From Nitrososphaeraceae archaeon (lineage in GTDB: Archaea > Thermoproteota > Nitrososphaeria > Nitrososphaerales > Nitrososphaeraceae), in contig JANWJI010000095.1 of assembly GCA_025449515.1 (NCBI GenBank), positions 1 to 10,469 of the forward strand: 10,469 nt of DNA, written 5' to 3'. Both the position numbers and the translations under genes were made by a program. Under the pieces are notes generated by a model. It saw nothing but the letters and a program-made list of their open reading frames with translations. It was not told the origin of the DNA and did no database searches. Shown one piece after another: positions 1-5,682 of the stretch. Each line of letters starts with the position of its first letter. Position 1 is the first letter of the stretch.

Positions 1-116
1 AGCATCCTGATAAAGGCATATTGCTTAGAACCCATTTAGTAGAATCAATACTTTTATCTGAATACATGATCAATACAAGTTTATTATCTTCATGTAACAT
101 CATTATGATTGTGGTA

Positions 117-424
117 ATGAAGCGAATTGAGGCATTTATTGCATCTGAGAAGACTCGTTATGTATTATCTACTTTAGAAACCTTAGATTTACAGGCTACT
201 TTCTATGAATCTAAAGGAATGGGAAAGGGTGAAAAATATACAATAAGCTAGGTAAAGGGTCAGGAACTCAAAGGATGGCATATTCTACAAGGACCGTAGT
301 GGTATCGATTGTTGATGAGAATAAGGTCAAAGAAGCAGTTTCTGTTATCAAAGAAGCAGCAAAGACAGGAACAACTAGTGGAGGAATAATAGTAGTTTCA
401 TCTGTTGATTTAATGATGATTTGA
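117..424 (+). pseudogene. P-II family (GlnB/GlnK-like) protein, frameshifted
   Basis: Reading from the ATG at 117 gives MKRIEAFIASEKTRYVLSTL, a typical P-II first strand and helix, followed by ESKGMGKGEKYTIS and a TAG stop at 249-251. The family pattern resumes in another frame: LGKGSGTQRMAYSTRTVVV, then SIVDENKVKEAVSVIKEAA, then TGTTSGGIIVVSSVD, ending at TGA 422-424. The last part matches the P-II B-loop and its following strand (TGxxGxGxIxV in canonical members). One missing base near 249-250 (AGC TA- GGT, expected Ser-Tyr-Gly) would restore a protein of about 102 residues. P-II proteins are trimeric sensors of ATP/ADP and 2-oxoglutarate that bind partners through the T-loop, and the break lies in that loop. 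It is either a recent pseudogene or a sequencing error. The same frame is open leftward to the window edge, but MKRIEAF is the natural start. No amt gene is in view. Confidence 0.75.
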
Positions 425-544
425 ATATAATAGGAAGAGGAATAGGCATAAAGTAATAATGCAAACAGTAAAACTATATCCAGTTTTTCAATTGCTAATT
501 CCTTTACATTATCAAAAACATACTCGTATATCTATTCAACAGTG

Positions 545-567
545 CTAGTCGTGAAAGCCTTGACTAG
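545..567. repeat. Small inverted repeat between convergent genes
   Basis: CTAGTC (545-550) and GACTAG (562-567) form a perfect 6-bp stem with an 11-nt loop. It lies between the 3' ends of the P-II relic (plus) and the DUF6659-like gene (minus). No U-rich tract follows on either strand, so calling it a terminator would be weak. The rest of 425-601 shows no credible gene. Confidence 0.3.
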
Positions 568-601
568 GAATATGCTCTCCTAAATATGTCCTTACACCCT
601 C

Positions 602-952
602 TTAACCATGAATTAACTTAAGAATATTGTAAATTATACTTAGATCGGCATCAACTTCGGTACTTACGAGGAGGAGATGTTCATTATCAACCGGTATTGT
701 GAAGCGCTTAACCTTTTCATATTCAGCCATTGCAAACTTTCCTTTTCCAATCCTACTTTCCATTGCATCGCGTAATTTCCATCTATTCCATGCTTGTTGA
801 ACTGATTCTTTAGTTTGCTCTGAAGAGAGTAGGCTTCTTATACCATCACGTAGACCACCATATTTGATTTCACCAGTCCTATCACAAATAGCAGCGAAAC
901 GAATCTTTTGGTTTAGGTCAAAGATATCTTTACACAATCTGCTATAATCCAT
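602..952 (-). CDS. DUF6659-like conserved thaumarchaeal protein
   Basis: This 116-residue protein starts at the ATG at 952 (MDYSRLCKDIFDLNQKIRF). The open frame extends 26 codons further up to 1030, but that extension is Ile-rich, low in information and overlaps the end of the zinc-finger ORF. Visible features are IRFAAICDRTGEIKYGGLRDG, a strand–turn–strand with G-rich ends; a central helix around SSEQTKESVQQAWNRWKLRD; and a second sheet with FTIPVDNEHLLLVSTEVDAD. I recall this arrangement from the DUF6659 family, which is repeated many times in Nitrososphaerales genomes. The fold resembles small roadblock/profilin-like sensors, but no function is established to my knowledge. No catalytic residues are evident. 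It lies 19 nt after the small C2H2 ORF on the same strand and is probably co-transcribed with it. Confidence 0.8.
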   Translation of the reverse strand: MDYSRLCKDIFDLNQKIRFAAICDRTGEIKYGGLRDGIRSLLSSEQTKESVQQAWNRWKLRDAMESRIGKGKFAMAEYEKVKRFTIPVDNEHLLLVSTEVDADLSIIYNILKLIHG

Positions 953-971
953 ATGGTTATCAATAGGACGA

Positions 972-1121
972 TCAGATATAAAAGTTATTTTTGATATTAT
1001 TCTTAAATCGATATCTATAGATAGTAGCAATTAGTCGATGTGAACCAATATGACGCTTGACACTTGATTTACGTGATGACCATATACTACAATTACTACA
1101 GACCCAGTTAGGCTTTCTCAT
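972..1121 (-). CDS. Small C2H2 zinc-finger protein, possibly C-terminally truncated
   Basis: A 49-residue ORF begins MRKPNWVCSNCSIWSSRKSS and continues VKRHIGSH. The spacing is C8-x2-C11-x12-H24-x3-H28, an exact classical C2H2 finger, with Trp and Val in the hydrophobic positions. I recall many Nitrososphaerales proteins opening with nearly this N-terminus (MRKPNW[VI]CSxCG), but those usually run well past 100 residues. Here the sequence after the second His decays into a basic, Asn/Tyr/Ile-rich tail (IYRYRFKNN) and stops at 972. It may therefore be a genuine mini-finger or the 5' remnant of a longer gene. A nucleic-acid or protein-binding role is inferred from the finger alone. The DUF6659-like gene follows after 19 nt. 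Confidence 0.6.
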   Translation of the reverse strand: MRKPNWVCSNCSIWSSRKSSVKRHIGSHRLIATIYRYRFKNNIKNNFYI

Positions 1122-1193
1122 ATCTTTCTTTTGATTGAAGAGTTGTCTACACCTTACCCGTGCTATATGGGGAAACGTAGCTCATCTTAGTTA

Positions 1194-1231
1194 ATAAAGC
1201 TATTAGGATATGATACATTCCTTAGCTTTAT
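1194..1231. repeat. Bulged hairpin (9+4 bp)
   Basis: ATAAAGCTA (1194-1202) pairs perfectly with TAGCTTTAT (1223-1231). Inside it AGGA (1205-1208) pairs with TCCT (1219-1222), leaving a 2-nt bulge and a 10-nt loop. It lies between the 42-aa membrane ORF and the zinc-finger start, both on minus. It could be an operator, an RNA structure in a shared transcript or a relic repeat; there is no following U-tract. Confidence 0.4.
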
Positions 1232-1285
1232 CTTTTGTTCAAAAGAGTATGGTGGAAGGATTTCACAAAATAACTTTGAATAATT

Positions 1286-1414
1286 TTACTCCACTTGCAT
1301 CATGAGGATTTGAATGAAATCAGAGGGGAGTCTAGTCAGGACAAAGAAAAAGAAGATCACAGCGATTGCGGCAACTATGACAAGTATTAGAATAATCGAT
1401 TTGACATTCAACAT
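1286..1414 (-). CDS. Small single-pass membrane protein
   Basis: A 42-residue ORF starts at the ATG at 1414: MLNVKSI followed by ILILVIVAAIAVIFFFFVL (about residues 7-26), then TRLPSDFIQILMMQVE. The uninterrupted hydrophobic stretch of about 20 residues, with one Lys before it and an Arg after it, is a convincing membrane helix, and such a segment is unlikely in random AT-rich DNA. The C-terminus is short and amphipathic. I recognise no family. It is too short for a functional call; small one-helix proteins of this type are common in archaeal genomes as accessory or regulatory subunits (general inference only). It is separated from the zinc-finger gene by about 165 nt holding a hairpin. Confidence 0.5.
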   Translation of the reverse strand: MLNVKSIILILVIVAAIAVIFFFFVLTRLPSDFIQILMMQVE

Positions 1415-1609
1415 CTAAGAATACAGTGAAAATAGACAGCATTGATAGATCATAACTGCTAATTACGCAAGAGATCTTATGAATATAGAAAGTGCGATTA
1501 CAAAAACATGTTTGTTAATCTATAATCTAGCTTATAATACGGAAACTACTCCAAGCTTATTTCTCAATTACCTGTTCTAATCACGACGAGTTTATGACTC
1601 CAGACTCGG

Positions 1610-1975
1610 CTACTCACGCCTCACCAGCATCGCATAAGCTGAACTGCCATCAATGCGCACACTAGATCCACTTTGTGCTTGGCTTTGAGTTTGTTCTTGC
1701 TTCGTTGTTTCTCCTGCTAATGAATTCCACTTCGTCTTATAACCAAGGGAATATCCATCACAATATTGGTAAGTATGCACTTTATCATTTGGACAGCCCA
1801 TGTCGTAACCGTGAGCATCATGCTCGCAATTATTATAATCGCAGGCTGCGTAGTCTTGTCCAGCATTATATCCATCATTATAGCGTTGTTGATCTGATAC
1901 ATGTGCAAAAGTGCCAGACGTCAGTGTGATAAAGACCAAGCTAGCTGCCATAGCTGCGAATATACTATAATTCAT
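1610..1975 (-). CDS. Secreted Cys-containing protein with three GYxxG repeats
   Basis: This 121-residue protein starts at an ATG directly abutting the stop codon of the upstream ORF. Residues 1-24 form a Sec-type signal peptide (MNYSIFAAMAASLVFITLTS, cleavage probably after TFA24). The mature part contains three copies of a GYxxG unit: GYNAG (35-39), GYDMG (56-60) and GYSLG (74-78). Between them are four Cys (45, 50, 61, 72), likely forming two disulfides outside the cell. A Gln/Ser-rich linker follows (about 88-105) and then a short polar end. I recall similar YNDGYNAGQ-type secreted proteins in Nitrososphaerales but know no function for them. The tight spacing to the PsbP-like gene suggests one exported-protein operon. 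Confidence 0.75.
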   Translation of the reverse strand: MNYSIFAAMAASLVFITLTSGTFAHVSDQQRYNDGYNAGQDYAACDYNNCEHDAHGYDMGCPNDKVHTYQYCDGYSLGYKTKWNSLAGETTKQEQTQSQAQSGSSVRIDGSSAYAMLVRRE

Positions 1976-2194
1976 CTAGAGTTCAATCTCCTCTAAGAGA
2001 ACCTTGCCGCCGCCCTTTTCCAGATTATCTAATGCTGTATCAAGGCTGAGTAGCATTATTTCGCTATAATTATACTGTGGCATTGTGAACCTTATTTTGT
2101 GCTTACCAAGAGGCTGAACTGCTAATAGAGATCTCTGGGAATCTAAACAGTATATTTTATTATAATCACTGTATTTCTTATAGCCAGCGCGCAC
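1976..2194 (-). CDS. Hypothetical 72-aa protein between two secreted-protein genes
   Basis: The ORF starts with GTG at 2194, two bases after the stop of the PsbP-like gene, and its TAG is followed at once by the ATG of the next gene. This head-to-tail packing is the main argument that it is real. The sequence is soluble, with no signal peptide: KIYCLDSQRSLLAVQPLGKH looks like paired β-strands, then KIRFTMPQYNYSEIMLLSLD, then an α-helix (TALDNLEKGGGKVLLEEIEL). I recognise no family. It could instead be fortuitous, since it has no ATG and no clear ribosome-binding site. If real, it is a small cytoplasmic partner of the two exported proteins. Confidence 0.45.
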   Translation of the reverse strand: MRAGYKKYSDYNKIYCLDSQRSLLAVQPLGKHKIRFTMPQYNYSEIMLLSLDTALDNLEKGGGKVLLEEIEL

Positions 2195-2196
2195 TT

Positions 2197-2919
2197 TTAG
2201 GTTTGGACTGCCAATTCGAATGAGTTTATCATTTGATGTACTGCGGGAAGTAACTGATCATATCTTGATGCTTCAGCAGTATATTGCACATAGTAGAATC
2301 TGCCGTTATTGTCATTGCCATGTTTATCGCTAAATGTACCCATCACCATTGTCTTCATTGGAAAGCCATTGAATGTATCTAAAAATACAAGAGCATAAGC
2401 TGGTTTTCCTGCAAGATGTGCGTTTGTATTAGCAAAATCAATGTGAAAGTCTGTTGCATTGAATCTATAGCCGTTAATTGCATTACGTAGATAGAGATCG
2501 AGATTTCTTGAATCAGAAGGCTCCAAGTTCTCTGCTGCTATCCGGAAGTTAGCAACCGCATTTGGATCCAATGCTATTGGTGGTGAAACGTCTGCCCCAT
2601 CGATGATTGTGTCACTCGGGCTATTTGCTCCAGTTTGTACTCCCCAGGTAGACGGATACTTTATACTGACTCCGTAAGTTGAATTTTGGTATGTAAGTAA
2701 TGACTGTTTTGTTATTGTATCTGCTGCCAAGGCTGTCTGTACTAATTGTGAATGTGTTGTACTTGTAACCAAGGACGTTGCTGCGACCATAACCGTGAAC
2801 ATAATCAATGATTGAATTTTTCTTTGGACGTAAAAATGTCTCCTATGTTTAAAAGAATTTCCTGTCCATTTACAAGGTGCTTCTAGTTCGCTTATTCGAT
2901 TTGCGTAGTTTTTTTGCAT
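2197..2919 (-). CDS. PsbP-like secreted protein
   Basis: The frame is open up to a TTG at 2997 (266 codons), but the first ATG is at 2919 (MQKNYANRISELE, 240 residues), which I take as the more likely start. Counting from 2997, a basic segment (HRRHFYVQRK, 51-60) precedes a hydrophobic stretch (about 61-80) and a signal cleavage site TALAA|D near 92/93. The mature domain has the PsbP-like pattern seen in many thaumarchaeal exported proteins: YQNSTYGVSIKYPSTWGVQ at the start, a central LDLYLRNAINGYR helix, AGKPAYALVFLD, and a C-terminal YYVQYTAEASRYDQLLPAVHQMINSF. PsbP itself is a photosystem subunit; archaeal relatives have no known role and no photosynthetic meaning here. It heads a tight three-gene set and is divergent from the wHTH-REC gene. 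Confidence 0.75.
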   Translation of the reverse strand: MQKNYANRISELEAPCKWTGNSFKHRRHFYVQRKIQSLIMFTVMVAATSLVTSTTHSQLVQTALAADTITKQSLLTYQNSTYGVSIKYPSTWGVQTGANSPSDTIIDGADVSPPIALDPNAVANFRIAAENLEPSDSRNLDLYLRNAINGYRFNATDFHIDFANTNAHLAGKPAYALVFLDTFNGFPMKTMVMGTFSDKHGNDNNGRFYYVQYTAEASRYDQLLPAVHQMINSFELAVQT

Positions 2920-2945
2920 GGGTGTTATACGAGTAAACAGAGTTC

Positions 2946-2964
2946 TTGAACATGGTATGTTCAA
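2946..2964. promoter_or_regulatory. Operator-like dyad TTGAACA-N5-TGTTCAA
   Basis: TTGAACA (2946-2952) and TGTTCAA (2958-2964) are perfect inverted 7-mers around a 5-nt spacer, the geometry of a homodimeric winged-helix site. The dyad lies 27-45 nt upstream of the ATG at 2919 of the PsbP-like gene and about 117 nt upstream of the divergent regulator gene. If the PsbP-like protein started at the TTG at 2997 the dyad would be inside coding sequence, so it also bears on the start choice. Confidence 0.4.
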
Positions 2965-3018
2965 ATTAGTACAATTAAAGTGGGATTTTCGTTGCAAGAA
3001 CGTTGCAATAAGAAAGGA

Positions 3019-3026
3019 TTTATGTA
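3019..3026. promoter_or_regulatory. Candidate TATA box in the divergent region
   Basis: TTTATGTA reads as a TATA-like element on either strand (minus: TACATAAA). On plus it predicts transcription starting near 3049, giving a leader of about 30 nt before the regulator ATG at 3081. On minus it predicts a start near 2997, i.e. either a leaderless TTG start or an untranslated leader of about 78 nt before the ATG at 2919. Confidence 0.3.
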
Positions 3027-3080
3027 TTTCCTATTTCTTGTTCTATCAGCAAACTGGCAAGCGGAGTATAGATATGACTG

Positions 3081-3974
3081 ATGAGTGAAGAGTACTTATT
3101 TGACAAAATTTTGGAAGTATTTATGGGCCCCTTCGAAGAGAAATCTAGCCTTATAGCAGAATTTAAACCTACTCTATACGCGTGCATACTTTGGCTTGCC
3201 ACTCACCTTAGGAATTACAAAAATTTCGTTGTCAAGATTGATGATTATACGTGTTTTAACTATTATCGGCTAGGAAAAGTTGCAGAATATATAGGCATAA
3301 GTTATGATAGGGGAAAACAGGCAAGAAAAATATACGAGGATTTGCAAAAGGAAGGAGAAGTCAGGATATTTGTCAAGGATAACAAAACATATGTATGCTT
3401 AACAGATAAAGGGAGGAGTGAGCTACTCAAAAAAGTAGAAGAAATATCTAGATTAAAGGAATATCGTGATGCATTACGATTCTCTACTCATACCTCAAAA
3501 ATGGTATCAGATGACACAAAATTACCTCCTAAGGCTAGCATCAACAAATATTCAAGAAATAGACTTCAAAAGTATCAAAGTAAAGCACGAAGAAATCTAG
3601 AAGGAATTCGAATGTTATGTATTGACGATGAGCCTGATATTATGCTAATCTATAAAGTTAGTTTTGAAAATGCAGATTGCAAAATAGACGGTTTTACTGA
3701 TCCTCTTATTGCATTGTCAAAATTTAAGGCTAATGTCTATGATATAGTCCTTCTGGATATAAGGATGCCTGGACTGAATGGTTTAGAATTATATGAAAGA
3801 TTGATGCGTATAAATAATAAAGTAATCGTATTTTTTGTCACGGCCTTTGATATTTATAAGGAGGCATTAGAACAGTTATTTCCAAACTTAAGTAAAGATT
3901 GCTTTATAATGAAACCAATTGATATAGCGGAGTTAATTCAGCGAGTAACAACTGGATATGTATCGTTACAATAA
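3081..3974 (+). CDS. wHTH–receiver response regulator (REC at the C-terminus)
   Basis: This is a 297-residue protein in two parts. Residues about 25-125 look like a winged-helix DNA-binding domain: RLGKVAEYIGISYDRGKQA (63-81) is the helix-turn-helix, ARKIYEDLQKEGEVRIF leads into the wing (KDNKTYVCLTDKGRSELL). A basic linker with little order follows (about 135-175, RRNLEG). Residues about 176-295 are a complete receiver domain: acidic pair D182/D183 in CIDDEPD, phospho-acceptor D226 in LLDIRMPG, T254 in FVTAFD and K278 in IMKPI. All residues for Mg2+ binding and phosphotransfer are present. The order is the reverse of OmpR/NarL regulators. No histidine kinase lies nearby, so the partner is an orphan encoded elsewhere. 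The divergent position to the PsbP-like cluster suggests a possible target. Confidence 0.85.
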   Translation: MSEEYLFDKILEVFMGPFEEKSSLIAEFKPTLYACILWLATHLRNYKNFVVKIDDYTCFNYYRLGKVAEYIGISYDRGKQARKIYEDLQKEGEVRIFVKDNKTYVCLTDKGRSELLKKVEEISRLKEYRDALRFSTHTSKMVSDDTKLPPKASINKYSRNRLQKYQSKARRNLEGIRMLCIDDEPDIMLIYKVSFENADCKIDGFTDPLIALSKFKANVYDIVLLDIRMPGLNGLELYERLMRINNKVIVFFVTAFDIYKEALEQLFPNLSKDCFIMKPIDIAELIQRVTTGYVSLQ

Positions 3975-4096
3975 TCAATACTAATATCAACATCTTCGAT
4001 CGATTTAATAAATTTGAAAGATTTTGGATTGGTAATTCCATTCACATATATGGTCATAGAATTACACCTTGCGATGTCAGTCTCACGATGACACTA

Positions 4097-4141
4097 TAAA
4101 TCTAATCTTTATAAATTAGTGTAATTGTAACAGTAGATTTA
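4097..4141. repeat. 8-bp inverted repeat in a convergent intergenic region
   Basis: TAAATCTA (4097-4104) and TAGATTTA (4134-4141) are perfect inverted 8-mers 29 nt apart, with a nested CTAAT/ATTAG pair (4102-4106 / 4114-4118). They lie between the 3' ends of the regulator gene and the degraded SnoaL locus. This AT-rich region could form RNA structure at transcript ends. Confidence 0.25.
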
Positions 4142-4152
4142 AGTAGAATTAC

Positions 4153-4509
4153 TTATGCTTGTCTCCTTTCGATTTCCTGCAACCTAGCTGATAAAGATAC
4201 AAGTTGATCTGATAATTGCGCTATCGCATCATCCTTTACTTTATCGCGCTGTCTTAGTGACTGATTTAATTCTTCCAATTCCTCTACCTTAGTTTGTATG
4301 TCGGCGCGGCCTGTCTTTCTAATTGATGGATATGTAGGAAGATTAAATAAGGCTCGATTTTGCTGAATTTTTGCCGAATCTCTTAATCTGATAAGTGAGT
4401 ATTCATAGCAAACTATCATCAGCGTAAGGTGCAGCAAATGCTTTTCCATTGCCTGCGTTCCAGCCGTCGATCTTTTGTTGATAAACTGCCCGGATTGCAG
4501 CTTCGTCAT
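4153..4509 (-). pseudogene. Coiled-coil tail read through a decayed SnoaL-like gene
   Basis: This 118-codon frame is a composite. Its first ~38 codons are the out-of-frame image of the SnoaL-like fragment at 4403-4522, so they are not a real N-terminus. From about 4400 down to 4153 the frame does look coding: KIQQNRALFNLPTYPSIRKT, then a heptad-like, charged coiled coil (KVEELEELNQSLRQRDKVKD, AIAQLSDQLVSLSARLQEIE). I do not recognise the parent family; a tail of this type could end an integrase or transposase-like or DNA-binding protein, but that is a guess. The join of two unrelated coding pieces in different frames suggests a deletion or rearrangement. Expression of the 118-aa product cannot be excluded. 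Confidence 0.45.
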
Positions 4510-4522
4510 ACGATAAATCCAT
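4403..4522 (-). pseudogene. SnoaL/SgcJ-EcaC-like N-terminal fragment
   Basis: From the ATG at 4522 the frame reads MDLSYDEAAIRAVYQQKIDG, then WNAGNGKAFAAPYADDSLL, then TGA at 4403-4405. DEAAIRAxYQQxxDxWNxGxxxAFAAxxxxD is the opening helix pair of SnoaL-like/DUF4440 proteins of the SgcJ/EcaC group, small α+β-barrel proteins usually of 120-150 residues. Only the first 39 residues survive; neither remaining frame downstream continues the usual GDLVxFDG strand, so the barrel is missing. A TATA-like TAAAAATAAG centred near 4546 sits about 24 nt before the ATG, so the leaderless promoter may still be intact. This is a gene remnant truncated after its first domain segment, followed by foreign coiled-coil coding sequence. 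Confidence 0.6.
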
Positions 4523-4580
4523 TTTTCAGAATTAGTCCACCTTATTTTTATTCTCTTCAGTCATTAAAGTTATTAACTAT

Positions 4581-4601
4581 AGAAAAATTAAAATTAAAAT
4601 T
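4581..4601 (-). terminator. T-rich terminator after the propeller gene
   Basis: On the minus strand the propeller stop codon is followed by three successive T-tracts of the form AATTTT AATTTT AATTTTT. Oligo-T runs without a hairpin are the usual intrinsic terminators in archaea, and this run sits directly after the gene and before the SnoaL-like promoter. Confidence 0.5.
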
Positions 4602-5627
4602 TCACTCCTTAATAGCCAATCCGAATGGATGTTGCAGATGATACTCTTTAGGCCATGGTATATCCAACCTTTCCCATGAGATTCCTGAATCCGTGGAAAG
4701 GTATATCCCTCGATTATTTAGGCAATAAAATTCATCTTTGATCTTAGGATTGGATTCTAACATAGAAATTATGGTTCCCTTTGATTCAGGTATACCTTCT
4801 GTTACTAATTGCCATTTTTCATCTACATCTCTAGAGCGTCTATATAGAAACGATTCTGGATCTTTTCTATCATGTGCCTTCAAAGCGTAGCTTGCTGCCG
4901 ATACAATTCTGTTTTGAGGATCATCCGAATTTATTGCAATACTAACTAAATAGGTGTGTTCTTCTAATCCCTCATCAGACTTTTTCCAATTCATACCATA
5001 GTCCTGGCTTTCAAAATAACCATCACCTGCCGCAGAATAAAGTCTCTGGGATGCTTTCTTATGGGTTAACAACGTATGGGTATCATAGGGTCCATTTTTA
5101 ACTCTGTCCTTCCATGTATTACCGCCATCAAAACTTTTTATTAAGGCCCCTGCCTCTATCGCAACGAAAATGTATCCTTCTTTATTTGTATCAGGTTCTA
5201 TCCAACGAACATGATTGGTCGATGGCCTAGGAGGAAATGACCAAGTTGAAGAAGACTCTAGTTTATTGAATTCATCTAATTTTTTCCAAGTTTGGCCACC
5301 ATCACTAGATGAATAAATTATACTAGGCTCTGTGCCAACGTATAATTTGTTAAATCCTTCTTCTCCTTTTTCAATAGGACTAACTGAAATGGATGTAATA
5401 TTAGAATTGGAAGTTGTTAAGTAGGTTTTTTCCCAGGTTTGGCCGCTATCATCGGTTTTCCAAAGTCCGGAGTCAAAAGTTCCACAGTAGGCTCTATCAA
5501 CGCGTTGGGGATCAATGGCTATGCTACTAGGATTATGCTGTTTCAAATGTTCATGAATATCCCATCTATCTTTTGTGGAGTCTAATACTAAAAGTGAGTT
5601 CTGCATTGAAGCCAGAATGGTAGTCAT
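4602..5627 (-). CDS. Asp-box (BNR) β-propeller protein
   Basis: This 341-residue protein has five Asp-box motifs (SxDxGxxW): KTDDSGQTW (57-65), SSSDGGQTW (106-114), SFDGGNTW (165-172), SQDYGMNW (207-214) and STDSGISW (311-318). A sixth blade near 260-272 has lost the motif (RRSRDVDEKW). These repeats sit in turns of BNR/VPS10/Ycf48-type propellers and are structural, not catalytic. There is no signal peptide (MTTILASMQNSLLVLDST), so the protein is probably cytoplasmic, unlike secreted sialidases. RAYCGTFDSGLWKTDDSGQTW and the N-terminal LLASxxNSLL-like strand resemble archaeal WD40/YVTN/BNR proteins of unknown role, probably ligand or protein binding. It follows the GNAT gene after 55 nt and may be co-transcribed, although TATA-like sequence lies in that gap. 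Confidence 0.85.
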   Translation of the reverse strand: MTTILASMQNSLLVLDSTKDRWDIHEHLKQHNPSSIAIDPQRVDRAYCGTFDSGLWKTDDSGQTWEKTYLTTSNSNITSISVSPIEKGEEGFNKLYVGTEPSIIYSSSDGGQTWKKLDEFNKLESSSTWSFPPRPSTNHVRWIEPDTNKEGYIFVAIEAGALIKSFDGGNTWKDRVKNGPYDTHTLLTHKKASQRLYSAAGDGYFESQDYGMNWKKSDEGLEEHTYLVSIAINSDDPQNRIVSAASYALKAHDRKDPESFLYRRSRDVDEKWQLVTEGIPESKGTIISMLESNPKIKDEFYCLNNRGIYLSTDSGISWERLDIPWPKEYHLQHPFGLAIKE

Positions 5628-5640
5628 CTATATCTTCTAA

Positions 5641-5662
5641 GCTTTATACATTCTATTATTAT
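5641..5662 (-). promoter_or_regulatory. TATA-like sequences before the propeller gene
   Basis: On the minus strand AATAATAATAG (5652-5662) and TGTATAAAG (5642-5650) precede the ATG at 5627. The first is about 28 nt away, the usual distance for a leaderless start; the second is closer (about 18 nt) though a better TATA match. The same stretch carries seven in-frame stop codons after the GNAT gene (CAATAA-like repeats). Confidence 0.3.
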
Positions 5663-5682
5663 TGTTGTTATTGCTTTTATTG

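Noticed and set aside
440..540. Open minus frame reading YEYVFDNVKELAIEKLDIVL…
   Set aside because: It has no start codon, a stop lies just before it, and it continues as antisense of the P-II relic.
1675..1929. 84-aa plus-strand frame
   Set aside because: It lies wholly inside the antisense of the secreted GYxxG protein gene, and its sequence is His/Tyr/Asn-rich as expected for a shadow of that repeat.
3938..4057. 39-aa minus frame (MTIYVNGITNPKSFKFIKSI…)
   Set aside because: Composition is passable, but it overlaps the end of the regulator gene antisense, lacks a well-placed promoter and matches no family I know. Conservation would be needed to revive it.
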